Source: Pisolithus tinctorius (Eukaryota > Basidiomycota > Agaricomycetes > Boletales > Pisolithaceae). From it: a stretch of 64,000 nt of DNA. The notes under the pieces are model-generated. The model ran no database searches, was not told the DNA's origin, and saw only the letters and a program-made list of their open reading frames with translations. The position numbers and the translations under genes are program-made. The first letter of the stretch is position 1. The number at the start of each line of letters is the position of its first letter. The DNA is taken from the NCBI GenBank assembly GCA_024663395.1, contig JANFAH010000052.1, forward strand, positions 248,001-312,000, given 5' to 3'. This document shows, piece after piece, positions 43,580-55,700 of the stretch.

Positions 43580-45307
43580 ATGTCCACGACGACTAATTCT
43601 GTCGACGATATTCAACTGCATGAAGGGCAACTTGTGACACTTCCAGATGCGTTCCTGGAAGCGATCTTGTCGGCGAACCCAGTTGAACTGGACTATATCC
43701 GTACGTTCCTGAGGCTCGCATTGCTCCAAGTGAGCCATCAATGCAACATGTTTGCGATTGCCGCATGTCTCCCACAAGACGTTCTTCTCTTGATCTTCGA
43801 GCACGCCGTGGAATTGAAGAGTAGCACTTTCCCGAGGGTCCTGAGCCAAGTCTGTTGGAGATGGCGGGCCATCATCCTAGAGGATCCACTGCTTTGGCGC
43901 AACGCCCTCAATTTCACAGATCCTTGCAAATGGTCCTGCGAAGTCTTAACGCGAACCAAGGAGGTACCATTGTGGATTTACGTGAATCAGCATGATTTCA
44001 CTGAAGACTACGGCGAGAACATTACACTGAACGCCAGTCTTGTCACTGGCAATCACTTCTCCAGATGCGCTATCCTCGACCTTGAGGGACACAGTGGGGA
44101 AATCGAGGAGATTCTTGAGTCCATTAACACGGATGACGGTGCTCCCTTGCTTCACCTCCTGTCGATCCGCAACATTTCTTGTTCAATTCGGGAGCATCTA
44201 TCAAACGTTCCTGATAGGCTACTCAAGACTTCAATGCCTCGTCTCAAATCGTTGTGCTTGGAAAGATGCGTGTTTAGCTGGGATGCCATCCACAATGGGA
44301 TAGCTTCCCAGTCTTGTTTTTTAACATCCCTCTGTATCTCGAACGTCCATGATGTCACTCTTGCCATGACGCTCTCGCAGCTATGCCTTGTTCTCCAGTC
44401 TTTTCCCCTCTTACAACACCTTCAGCTTCAAGATGCGATCGTCGTGACAACCAGTGACCATGGGATAACCCCAGTGACACTGCACGACCTGTCTTCCCTG
44501 CGCATTCGGACATCCATCGATGCCTGTACTGTCTTCTTGGCAGTTATACACATGCCTTCTCTCATCGATCTTGTGGTCATCGCAAATGCTGTGCCGGAAT
44601 CGAGTCCTGGTTGCATCGGCGAGCTGATGGCTGGTATTCAGGTGACTGCACCTTGCTCGTCATACCGTAGTCTCGGTATTGTCCACAACCGTGGCTGCCT
44701 CGCTGTACAGCTGGGTCACGGGCGAGCGTCGAAGCCTGTCGTGGAAATGGTTTTCAGGAATTGGGCGCGTCAACTTCCAGGAGACCACTTTTCGGAAATC
44801 GTCACAAATATGAAGGTTATTCAGTCCCTCAGGAGCATGCAGGAACTCCATGTGTCGCTTCCGTACAGTGTGGAGGGGCAGATCGCGCCCGACGCTTGGA
44901 AACAGTTCTTCTGTCATTTCGACAGGATTTCCGATATCCACTTAGGTGCACAACCGCCTGCATTGTTGCTGTGAACGCTGTACCAGGATGCACACACTGC
45001 GCGTCTGGAGTGCAGTGGTGGGTCCCTCCTACTTTTGCCCTCTCTGGTGCAGATTTCGTCAACGCCGATCTGTGGATTTCGTGTTTTTGTTAATATGATA
45101 GCAGAGCTGCGTGCATCCATGGTGGACTCACCAGCTACCAGGGCTCTGCTACAGCAATGTGCCAACGACAGATATTCAGATCTGGATGCCGTGCGTCATC
45201 AAATTATAGCATGGGCAAGCAGCGCGGGAGATGCTGACATTCCTGAGTGGGTCACAATGGTTGAAAGTCTCGAAGATGAAAGTAGTATTGGCGATGTTGA
45301 AAACTAG
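43580..45307 (+). CDS. F-box protein (560 residues), cargo of the giant transposon
   Basis: Exons 43580-44970 and 45016-45307, intron 44971-45015 (45 nt, GTGAAC...TGCAG). ATG at 43580 (MSTTTNSVDDI). An F-box lies at about residues 61-115: CLPQDVLLLIFEHAVELKSS, SQVCWRWRAIILEDPLLWRN. The remainder has the leucine-rich layout of Agaricomycete F-box/LRR-like proteins (PRLKSLCLERC, FPLLQHLQLQD). Such proteins normally act as substrate adaptors of SCF ubiquitin ligases; the substrate is unknown. Without splicing the frame stops at 44974; the spliced frame adds about 97 residues rich in charged positions. No stops or frameshifts, so the gene looks intact. Confidence 0.8.
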
Positions 45308-46000
45308 TTTTTGCACTATCCTATGCCATGTGTGATTACGAACAAATATGTTTGCTGGTACTTGGGCTACTCCCATCTATGTACATTTCTTCTGTAGGCG
45401 CGCTCACTTGTCATTCTAATACTTACCTGAACACCAATATCGATCTCGGATACATAGTATACATATCACTCAATGACAAAAAAAGAATGCCAAAAAGCAG
45501 TGTCTTGCAATCAGCGACAATCGCAGAACGAAGTCATTGCAAGAAACAAAATACAAGCTTCAAAGGTGTATTATAATATCCTGAGTAGCCAGAGGTTGCT
45601 GTTCTTGGTCCTGCAGCATCCGATATATGTATTCTACGATGTTCAAAGCCATTCGACGGACTGCAGCGCCTACCCCCAATTTCAAATTTCTGATTTGCAG
45701 TTGCTTCATGATGTCAAGGAGTGAGAGTAGCGGTTCATAAGATGCGATGGAGGTCCCTGGCTGGACGAAAGGGTCAATACCAACGTTCCGTGTTTAATTC
45801 TAGTTCCACTCACCGAGGACAGAAAGTAATGGAAAAGTATCGACATGGTGGCAACCACGAAAACAGGGAAAAGCGGGTACTTGCTTAATGACCATTGATC
45901 GTATTAGACACTTCAGCATGACGTTTTGAGACCACAGGTACAGTCCGGCAGTCCGACATACAGTGGTGATGATATCTTGACAACGTGCTCTTCAGCATAG
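45308..46000. other. Intergenic region between convergent F-box and WD40 genes
   Basis: No gene supported. It should contain the 3' ends of the two convergent genes. Short open frames at 45328-45724 lack any family pattern. Confidence 0.4.
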
Positions 46001-47338
46001 TCACCAAATTGAAATAAAAGCCATACTGCTTTCATTCTTGGCTTGCCATGTTTTAATGTACGTATCTTGCATCATGCGGGAAGTGGCCGTCACAACCAAA
46101 GTACAAGTTGGATACTCGAACACCTTATTGAACGTGCAGATCAGATAAGTCACTGGAAAATCTACCTTGGACGTACTGCAACAGACTGTACCATGTCTCC
46201 TGAGGAATTCCCAGGGAACCATTGAGATAAACTCGTATAGGATTTGGGGATACTCACCATTGTGCTCCAGAACTTGCAAACAATTTCCAGATGGAATTCT
46301 CCAGATGTGCACACTGCCATCCGGAGCTCCGCTCACTACGCCTCCAGACAAACAAGCCACTTGCAATGGAACGTTTCTATTCAGGGCTGCAGGACGAGTC
46401 TTCAAACGCAATACCGGATGGGATCGACCGAGTTCATAGATATCGACACCTGTTCCCAAGTTTGATACGAGTACGAGTTTCTGGTCTGGTGACAGTGCAG
46501 CGTGACCTCTGAAGATATAAAGATAAGAAATCGAACGTTGAGCAATAGGATCCCTACAGATGTCGATGGCTGTGGATTGGTTGGATTCGCCAAAGTTCTT
46601 TTTGTGAAACCACGTCCCAGCACCTGTATATGTTAGTGCGATACATTGGCCGAGGAAAGCACAAAGCCTGCTAAACACGTACACTACTCCATGGTTGAGA
46701 TAGGCAACGACGAGCTCACTCCCCTTTTCCCTAAACATGATTGCTCGACCTCGCACCCTTTTGTCGGCCTCCTCCATCGTATTCACTAATTCTGACGGCG
46801 GGGGGAAAATCTTAATCGTGACATAGTTCCCTAACAATTGCTGCCTGTAAGCAATCAAAGCAATTAAGTAGGGAAAGGCGGCAAGTACTAGGGGTAATTT
46901 CTTTCGCAATGTGAATTTCGGATCCAACTGCGATCGCAATGTCACCGCTGTACTCGTCAACGGAGAGGGCGAAGATAGGTGATTTAATGCCAGTGAGAAC
47001 AGAACTAGATGGGTCTTGGATCTATCATTCTTGTGAGTCGGCGTTGACAGCGTACACAAATAACGTACCTTGAAATCATCAACGATGGCCAGTGTGCCAT
47101 CATTACAACCCACAAAGAGGCGAGCCAAGTGTCGCGGATCCCATGCAAGGCTGAGGATTCCACCTTGGAAGACAGTGCGGTATTTCAATGATCCGACAAG
47201 TGGCTCATATATAATAACGCTGCCATCATCACTTCCACTAGCAAGTTCATTCCCAGTTGGAGAGAACGCAAGCGCAGTTATGGTATCTGTGTGGTCCTCC
47301 AGTGTGAGTGCCGGAACAAATGGTGCAACGGGTTTCAT
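46001..47338 (-). CDS. WD40-repeat protein A (337 residues), cargo of the giant transposon
   Basis: Seven exons: 47338-47069, 47021-46889, 46830-46683, 46623-46558, 46508-46258, 46199-46177 and 46123-46001; all phases agree and the total is 338 codons with stop. Blades visible: DHTDTITALAFSPTGNELAS (about 17-36), the VGCNDGTLAIVDD strand, YVTIKIFPPPSELVN, VVAYLNHGVVCWDVVSQKEL, HAALSPDQKLVLVSNLGTGV and GAPDGSVHIWRIPSGNCLQV. This order matches an Agaricomycete family of WD40 proteins of unknown role. It ends after SMAFISIW without a membrane helix, unlike its neighbour B. It lies head to head with B, which belongs to the same family. WD40 propellers are usually protein-binding scaffolds; the partner is unknown. 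Confidence 0.8.
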   Translation of the reverse strand: MKPVAPFVPALTLEDHTDTITALAFSPTGNELASGSDDGSVIIYEPLVGSLKYRTVFQGGILSLAWDPRHLARLFVGCNDGTLAIVDDFKVRYLCTLSTPTHKNDRSKTHLVLFSLALNHLSSPSPLTSTAVTLRSQLDPKFTLRKKLPLVLAAFPYLIALIAYRQQLLGNYVTIKIFPPPSELVNTMEEADKRVRGRAIMFREKGSELVVAYLNHGVVYVFSRLCAFLGQCIALTYTGAGTWFHKKNFGESNQSTAIDICRDPIAQRSISYLYIFRGHAALSPDQKLVLVSNLGTGVDIYELGRSHPVLRLKTRPAALNRNVPLQVACLSGGVVSGAPDGSVHIWRIPSGNCLQVLEHNGEYPQILYEFISMVPWEFLRRHGTVCCSTSKVDFPVTYLICTFNKVFEYPTCTLVVTATSRMMQDTYIKTWQAKNESSMAFISIW

Positions 47339-47698
47339 CTTTGAGAATGCGAGTAGACGGCCAGCATAAATCACGTTGTATGCAAAACTAATTGAATATT
47401 GAATATTTCCAGGGACCTGAAAAAGGAAAATTTGGCGATTTCTCTCTAATTATAATAAAATGCTTCACATACCACGAAAATCATGTAAGGTTTTCGCAAC
47501 TGTGAAATCGTGCGAATGACAACCTTTATCGACCTTTCGGCACCACTACCACGCGTCTGCATTTAGGCTCTCCAGACGGTCGTTCTCCGCTAGCAAACCT
47601 GGGCAGTGAGTTCCACGAAAAATGTTGTCATTGAAATCACCTAATAATCGAATTGTAGAGCGTCCACGATTTCTTGACAAAGGTCCTTGACCGCAACT
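47339..47698. promoter_or_regulatory. Shared intergenic promoter region of two divergent WD40 genes
   Basis: 360 bp between the start codons of two head-to-head paralogues. It has AT-rich stretches (AATTGAATATTGAATATTT and TAATTATAATAAAA at about 47390-47461). No specific operator could be named. Co-regulation is inferred from the layout only. Confidence 0.4.
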
Positions 47699-49306
47699 AT
47701 GGTAGAATATGGTCTACAGTGGACGTCTACAGGACACAAGGGTCCAATCAACTGCCTGTCCTTTACAGAAGATGGAAGTTACCTGGCTAGTGGAAGTAAG
47801 TACTGTCATAACTGAAAAGCAGTGACATTCACTCCAATGTGTGGTGTAGGTGATGATGGCCATGTCCTTGTTTGGGCACTACATGACGGCAGTCTCCTCC
47901 GGCGCCTGAAGCCAAAGCAGGGTCCTGTTGTGGCTATCAAGTGGTTTGCAGGGGGCCCTCCCCATGCTGAACCTACCACCGAAGTGTGCTACCTCCTTTC
48001 TGCTGGCGCGAACGGTACAGTGGTTGTATGGCGTTTCAATATGACATTGGTAAAGTCTCATATACTTTGATTGTTAATTATGTTATTTTTATTTCAGTTA
48101 GGCATTGTTCGAGTGGGCGCACATGGAAACTGTTTTTGACTCTGCAATTGAGTGCGTTACGCTTGATGAAACACATAGCGTATTGGCGGTTGCAACGCTT
48201 GGGAGGATTGCAACGTACCAATTATCGAAGGCAAACTGTCGTAAGTTACTTCCGTGGTGCCCGTAATTAAATTTTCCTGACAATATCTCAGTGACGATGC
48301 GCCTGCTCCAAGTGTACCCTCCGCTGTCTCAATCCCGACTGCTTGGTCTGCCGATTTCGGCTCACTTTTTGAATCGAGGGCATACTTTAATGATCGCCTT
48401 CTTGGACTCTCGTGAGATGTAGTTTACCTCACCTCACCTTACCCATCACTCGCTTAATGACGTTACAGTATTGCCTGGAATGTTGCGCCGTGGAACCAGC
48501 TTTGGCATCAAAAAATTAGAACACGCATGTATGTTGTTTGCTGTTTCACCATCATGTTTCATGCCTTTTAAACTCCATTACTGTTCAGAGGGAGCATGGC
48601 GTACCATGATGCCACCAAGACGCTGCTTGTTTGGAATCTTGTTGACGGATTTGATGCCTACCGACTAGTGGACAAGCCGAACAATTGTCTGTTGCATTTC
48701 CGCCATTTCCGGGTGAAAATCAGGCGAAATCGTATATGTCACATACAGTTTGATCTAGATGGAAAGACTGCCATCACAGGCAGTGACAATGGTCGAGTGG
48801 TAATCTGGGATATTTCTACTGGGCAACAGGTACAGGTACTCCATCACAGCAAGGGTACGTATACTAACCATGCCCCCAAGCCATTGAACTGACCCTGTTG
48901 ACTACAGATCTTCATGTGGTACAAGTTGTCAACGTAGGTCAGGTATACTAATAGTCCACTGATTAGACTGATGGCTTTTAAGTATCATGCACTGCAGTTC
49001 ACGAAGCATTACATCGCCAGTGGCTCCTCGGACGCTAGTGAAGAGCAGCCGCTCCTACGGTTATGGTCCACTGAGGTCAGCGTAAGTGCTTAACCATATT
49101 ACTGTGACGAAGCAAGTTTTCATTGCCTTGAGACCTAGTCGACCCAACCTGACTATGCCAAACAAGATTCACGAACGTACAATGTGCCGGCCCCGCTCGC
49201 CTCCTGGTACCTCATCATCACCCTACTCGTGTTTGCAGTATTCATAGGGCCTATCTCATTTCAGATGTACAGTAGACCATCAACTTATTTTCATGATGGG
49301 CTCTAA
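47699..49306 (+). CDS. WD40-repeat protein B (393 residues) with a C-terminal membrane helix, cargo
   Basis: Nine exons: 47699-47795, 47850-48049, 48102-48240, 48292-48418, 48469-48528, 48589-48854, 48908-48933, 48983-49081 and 49139-49306; phases agree and give 394 codons with stop. Start MVEYGLQWTSTGHKGPINCL. WD strands: SDDGHVLVWALHDGSLLRRL, AGANGTVVVWRFN, IIAWNVAPWNQLWHQKIRTR, ATKTLLVWNLVDG, GSDNGRVVIWDISTGQQVQV and a last WSTE. Near the end, SWYLIITLLVFAVFIGPISF is a clear hydrophobic helix, so a tail-anchored, membrane-bound propeller is likely. It is of the same family as protein A on the other strand. The function is unknown to me. No stop or frameshift appears once the introns are removed. 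Confidence 0.8.
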
Positions 49307-49606
49307 AATACATTGGTGGTAGTAGATGTCTTCGTAACCATTACCTCTCGCCGTCTTGTAAAGTAGTGTGCGAGAGCCGATCCATCCGCAATATATGTGC
49401 AACTTGACCATGACCTTACCTGTGGCTTCGGTGTCGGTTCCACTCAGGTTGTCTGTCGCTCGTCTATGACGCTTTCACTGTGTAGATCACAAGTTACAGA
49501 ATAGATGCACGGTTGCAAAGGAAACATCTACGAACGAATGGATGCGTAATTGCAAAGGAAACATCTACGAACTAAGCTGTACTGCTATCCGTAAACAAAA
49601 TAAAAC

Positions 49607-50457
49607 CTAATCGCCTATTTTGTAGAATGCACCTGCCCAAAGGTCTTCGTCAGCAGGGAGAGGGGGGATCTCAGGAAAACTCTGAGGAACAAGAGCACCG
49701 ATTGCCCCGATCAGGTCCGAAGCAAGGAAGACCTTGACAGGTTTGTTGCGAACGGCCCTGCGACAAAGTGGGCAGGAATAACAGGGCCTATAAATGTGTC
49801 CTTCCTCGACTAGTTGTTTGATCTTGTCGGCAGTGAACGGAGCTGATTTTAGGTGAGTGGGAATCGAAGGTCGCCAGTGAATTTGCTTCTCCAGCAGGGC
49901 GTGGAACCACGTCATCAAGCACCAGTAACAAAAAGAGTGTCCGCATTCGACTATACTACAGGTAGAGGTCAACACGGAGTCGGTAAGGCATGCTGATGGA
50001 CTCACGTGAAGGGTTGTTCCATGCAATGTTGGCAGACGACACATTTGATTATACTGGCCTGGGACGTTGCCAACTGAACATACGATGAGTGCCTAATGTA
50101 ATAAAAGACACTGAACGTACTTCACTGACGTTGCCCTGGAGATTGGCATGTCTATCTTCAGCAAGTGCTTGAGCTTTCTCGGCATGTCGTACTCGTTGTT
50201 TCAATTGCTTGAATTCCTGATGATACAACTCGTCAGGTGGATGTTCTGGTATCCAATAAATGACTCACAGTGCGCCGTTGCTTCATATCTTTCTCCAAGA
50301 CATCCATGACCTTCATGATTTTAGCTAGTAATTCTTCTGTCGTCGTCGAAGAAGTGCGACGCGAAGGAAGCGAGTCGGCAGGATTACGACCCACTGGGGA
50401 CTGAGTGAGCGCGCGTGGAGAGCGTCTCAGAAGGGTCTGGCAGCGAGAAGGGCCCAT
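49607..50457 (-). CDS. RING-finger protein with coiled coil (228 residues), cargo
   Basis: Exons 50457-50269, 50216-50121, 50058-50006 and 49955-49607; phases agree, 229 codons with stop. ATG 50457 (MGPSRCQTLLRRSPRALTQS). A basic, Ser-rich start is followed by helices (LLAKIMKVMDVLEKDMKQRR; FKQLKQRVRHAEKAQALAED) that look like a coiled coil. The RING follows: CVVCQHCMEQPFTIVECGHS, FCYWCLMTWF, later YSCPLCRRAVRNKP. The C-x2-C, C-x-H, C-x2-C and C-x2-C ligands are all present. Such proteins are normally E3 ubiquitin ligases in nucleus or cytoplasm. It starts about 1.2 kb right of WD40 gene B, on the opposite strand. No internal damage is seen. Confidence 0.8.
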
Positions 50458-52799
50458 CAGAGAAGAGTGGTTGTGATAGACGAAAGAATTCCAAACAAAT
50501 CTGGTTACTGAACCTAGCGAAGTTGGTCGAATACTTATGCTTCTGGGCGACAAAGGCTTACCCATGATCCCGTCGTCATTAACATCCCACTTGCACACAA
50601 AGAAAAGATTGGAGGTAGCGGCTCTGAGCAGAGCGAGCGTGCTATGATGACAAACTTAACCTGAACCGTCAATTCCGTCGTAGTGCCGCTTTCTATGATT
50701 GTCGTAGAAATCGGCCGATCAGCTAGGCGTTGGGGAAAAAGCGTTAACTGAAAGGCATCAGGATAAGATATCGTCACGTTTCATTTCCCCTTTGTCCTCT
50801 AGATCTACCTAGATCTTGCTACTCTCGTAATGACGTCCAGCACCTCACTGTACCTGGCTGATCACTCGAAATACATATTGTTACTTCTGAGATGGCACTC
50901 ACCATATATCACCATATCAGTCGTTATCAGTCGCCCTGTTTCTCGTCCTCGCCTTAGCTTTGTCAGTACCAACTTTGTTTTTGAGGTACATCTTGGCAAA
51001 ATCTCTTGCTGGCCACGAGTCTTGATAGCGATTAAGGATGGGAAATTGCTCCCGAGCCTAAAATATCATGGAAGAAAGAAAGCACGTAATTCGCCGTGCA
51101 TTTCACTCACGACCTCAAAGAAGGCTGTGAGTGATTCCGGTCTTTGAACATGGTACGGATGATTCATATCCAGATACTTCTCACACACGAGATGCAGCCC
51201 TTTCTAGGGGACGAAAGTTAGATTTGCAGAGATGTGGTAGGATCTCTTTCACGTGCCTGGACGGAGTCATAAGTGTCATTCCCCCATGCCAGCACTTCCC
51301 GCAATGCATACCCGCCGCTGTTCGGCCTTGAGAGTGAGCCGTGTGGGGGGGGAATAAGATCCCGGTTGCACTCCGTTTTCTCCACTGACGCTGGGCTCTG
51401 AATCGTGTCCTCAGACTCGAAGTCGAATATCTTGCGAGCAGTGATCTCGGAGTGGCTTGGACTGGGGCTACGCTCTTTCCCGAAAGTTTTCCTGAGGGTG
51501 ATCGGCGGGTAGTATGGTTGGTAGTCCATGACAGAACAAAGGTCGGAAAATTTTCCGAATTGTCACCTTTATGTCCATATCACCCCAAAGTGGTCCTATC
51601 ACCAGCACGTGGGGCGTGAAGCGCAAATGGTAGTTGGACAGAACGCCCTAGGATGCCATGCACCACGTCCTTTGTCCCTCGACTGGCGGAGAAATGTGGT
51701 GCATCTCGCATATTAAAGGCCCATCTACAGCGGTTTCGCTCCCAACAATTTACTGCGACACGCCTCGCTCTAACTCACTCTATCTCAAATGGACTCCGAC
51801 TCTGCTCCTACCGCTAGTCTCGTTTTGAACTTAAGTGGGTGAGTGTATAAGAAAGTTCAACTTATGAAACGCGTCTCATTCGAGCATACTCAGCGTAAAT
51901 ATTCTCTATGCAACCGAGCACGCGTTTATCACCGTGTTGTGGGCCTCTACCGCTGTTCCCATCTCCCTGCCAGCCCCCGCATCCATTGTCGTCTTAGCTC
52001 CGCAGTACATGGGGGATTATCGTAGGAATCTAAATTCTATCCGACGGCGCTCATTACTTATGGCTCCCGATAGCATGGTTTCTAATCAAGTCACCTTTCG
52101 TCAACCTTGGCCGTTCTCTGTGCCCAAACCAAGTTGAGCGTGCACAAGGTGCTCTTCCCCTTGGATGGGACGACAATGTACGTTTATTGTACCTGCTATT
52201 AGGTCAAATTGACTGAGACACTTTAGAGCAACACCGTGACGTTTTCTGTCAAATATCAAACATTCCGAATTTCCTTTGCCAACTCAGCGATGTTTTGGTG
52301 CTTCAAGTACACTGTGAACTGCCACAAGTACCGTGTTCGCCCCTGCAAATATGCCTTCGATGAAGCAACATTGCTTGATGCCTTCTTGCAGTGCAGGGTC
52401 CCCGGGCAGGTGCCGGCTGGGATGCCATGCCCTAGGTATGTGTTCGTTTGTTCACTACTGTTGCATTGGCGTTTCACCAACCATATCACCAGTCCAACCA
52501 CAGAAGTAATGAACCACACGGAGAATCTGGTTGTAGAGTAATGGACGCATCATGTCGTCATCAGCCCTGTCGCTTCGTTTTGCTTTGTACTAATTCTTGG
52601 TCTTCGTGACATTACATCCCTCTGTAGTTTTTGTAATTTCGCAGTTGGTTGTGATTTGGAAACCGATAATACATAATTGACATGATCACAGCGGATGAGT
52701 CCGACCTGTGCATACTGAACTGTCAACGACTTCATAAGCTAACTTGTAAGTTGCAAAGCGAGATCTTTATATACATAAGCTGCAACTCCACCCAGCTTA
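50458..52799. other. Unassigned fragments and a duplicated promoter module
   Basis: 51529-51218 (minus) is a frame starting MDYQPYYPPITLRKTFGKER; its start and upstream DNA resemble those at 37194, so it is a diverged copy of the same gene start. 50777 (minus) begins MTISYPDAFQLTLFPQRLAD, an exon-like piece with a GTTAAG donor. On the plus strand, 51789 (MDSDSAPTASLVLNLSG) and 52236-52440 (FKYTVNCHKYRVRPCKYAFD) look like exons of a small gene of unknown family. No gene model could be completed. Confidence 0.35.
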
Positions 52800-55700
52800 A
52801 TGGCACCTGCAGTTAAGCAACGCTGCACGTGTGAAGTCTACCAATGTGTCAAGTCCCTAGACCCAAATCCAATGACACAGGTGCCCAAGCCTGGCCGTCT
52901 ACTCCCGGCGTCGACCGTCCATCAACACCGACGAGACGATAAGATATGGAGAGCGGCCAGACAGACAGGCCAGATGCAACTAGACGTGCTTGTGGCCGAT
53001 TCCAGCTTCGGGATGGGGACTGATGACTCCGTTGTATCATCTCGGATTCTCCACGGCGAGGCTGGGAATCTGCAAGTGGCAGTAAGCCAACCGGGTGAGT
53101 CTTGTTGTAACTAATAAGGATCGTGGCGAGCTGGAGTTTTACTACAGTTTCGTTGGGTGAATCGACGCACACCTCGGTGTCCGTTCCGTCACGGGATGCT
53201 TCAGCGGTTTCTACACCTGTGCCTAGGCTCTTGCCGCAGGTAGTACCTTCTTCTGGTTACACACACAGTAAGTAAATGTGATGTTCCTGCTGCTGCCTAG
53301 CATGAGGTTCAGACCGTGCTCTAGCTCCATTGGAATCCCTGGGTCACTATCGCACTCTCTTTAATTCCGCCATATCTACCCTATCTACTACCAACTCAGG
53401 AAGTCTCATATTCCTTCCAGTACCTTCTGGAGATCGTGAGGATGATGCCCCACCCGGAATTGATGCGGCTGCTTCACGCATTTTGTCGTTCATCAGCAAC
53501 TAGTGGGGAAGCTATTGGATCTTGTGAAGGCCGTCCCGAGCAACGAGGATGCAGATGCGCAGGTGGAAAAGGAGAGACTTACGGCTGAAATCCGTGAGCA
53601 CCAAGTTTATCTCGACCGAATGGTGGGGTACGAATGGCTCCGCCAAAGGGGCAGGAAAATCCACGATATGGGAGCACTCGAATTTCCAGTTATCGTCAAA
53701 TCAAGTACGTACACGTTCCTATAGACTGGGACGTATGCTGATCATTGTTTCAAATTAGATCACCTATATTCCGTTTTTGATTTGTTGGCCGACGTCGCGG
53801 TTCCTCTGTTATTAAGCATTCTTGCAGCAAGTACTTTACACCTACTTTCTGGGTTATCAAGACAGCATTCGAACTTTCTCCTTGCCGTATTCCATGCCGT
53901 AGTTATCTCAGCACTGGGTAGGGTGGCTGCCGATGCCTTCGACTCATCAGGTGGGCGGAAGAGGGTACAAGAGCAAATACAAAGCCTTGGTTCTGCATGG
54001 CCTACTGATATTCGAACAGCCGTGAATATCCTTCGTGTGGATCCGGAATTACATCAGTATGTTTGTTGCTCAGTGTGCTTCAGTCTCTATGGTCCGTTCC
54101 CCGAGCAGCGGGACAATGAATATGCGGATGTACCACTAAGTGCAGTCACCGCGCAACGCCCACTAGTCGCCCATGTGGGGCCCAGCTCTTCTCTCGCCCA
54201 GGAGAAAATGGACATTTCGACCCCTTCCGTCGATTTTGGTATCAGTCGTTGCCATCATGGATCGCTCGCTTTCTCTCGAGAGCGGATACCATGAAAAGTT
54301 TGCGCCACGCCCCTTCCATACACCAGCCAGATGTACTATTTGACATCTGGGACGGTAGCGTGTTTCGAGAGTTCAAAGGTCCCGACAACCGCCCTTTCTT
54401 TGGTTCCCACAACCCGCACAACGAGGTACGACTGGGGTTCAGTTTATTCGTCGACTGGTTCAACCCCTTTGGAAACAAACAAAGTGGCAAACACGTTTCG
54501 TTTGGCGTCATCTACATGATTTGCAACAACCTCCCGGTCCACTCGCGTTACTCCATTGAAAATGTTTACCTCGCTGGCATCATCCCTGGCCCCAAAGAAC
54601 CTTCCCATGATCAAATCAACCATGTTCTCTCCCCTCTTGTCGACGACTTGCTTAAGGGCTGGTCACCTGGCCTACAAACTAACTCGCACAGCCCTCCACC
54701 CACTGGGGTGTCTCGTGCGCTGTGCAGTCATACCGCTCGTCTGTGATATGTTGGCAGCACGCAAGACCGCGGGATTTGCTGGTCTCGGCTCACACCCAGG
54801 CAAGTATTGTGCGTTCTGCCTACAGGATGGCTGGAACACTGCCAATGTTGATGTTTCGTCGTGGAGGCGTCGTACCTGGCAGGAGCATGTTGCGATTGCC
54901 ACATTGTGGAAGAATGCAGCCACAGAGGGCATCCGACAGCAAATATACACTACATTCGGCATCAGGTGGACGGAATTACTTCGCCTGCCATACTGGAACC
55001 CAACCCGGTTTGTAGTTGTGGATTGTATGCATAATTTCTTCATTGGTGATCTCCAACATCATTGCCGCAATGTTCTGGGCCTCAGCGCTGATTCCAAGCC
55101 CGCCGAAGATCCTCATACACAACTCCACACGCCCGAGGAACAACAAAGACAGCTGAATGCTGGCATTAATGCCATCAAGATTGGTTTGATAATGGCACTG
55201 ACTCGCCTGAGGAGAGGCTACATTGTTGCGCTCACAAATGCCAACAACGTTACACCTCCAATCCCCGCCATTAATATCAATCCCTTGGTTCGGCTGACCA
55301 AAAGTGATCAAACCATCGGCAAGACAGCATACGCGCAAGCATTAATTGACTGGGTAAGTGACGCAGTGATGGCACTCGTTAATTTTATAGTTCTTATCTC
55401 AGGCCATCAGTATAAGCGGAGCCAGTCAGAAGTCAGATGCCCACAACCGTTCCCTCGTCCAACGGCTGACCTATCTACTGCATGGGAGAGTGCCCCGACG
55501 ACCATAATTCTGAACCAAACTGTACTTGCAGAGGTTTGGTCAGATATGTCCAAGACGTTGCTGCCGTCATGGATGGCCCGCGCCCCCCGGAACTTCGGAA
55601 GTCGAGCTCATGGAAAGTTAAAGGCTGACCAATGGCGCACTGTTTGCCTTGTTAATCTGGTGATATCGTTGTCTAGGATCTGGGGAACTGAAAGTGCTAG

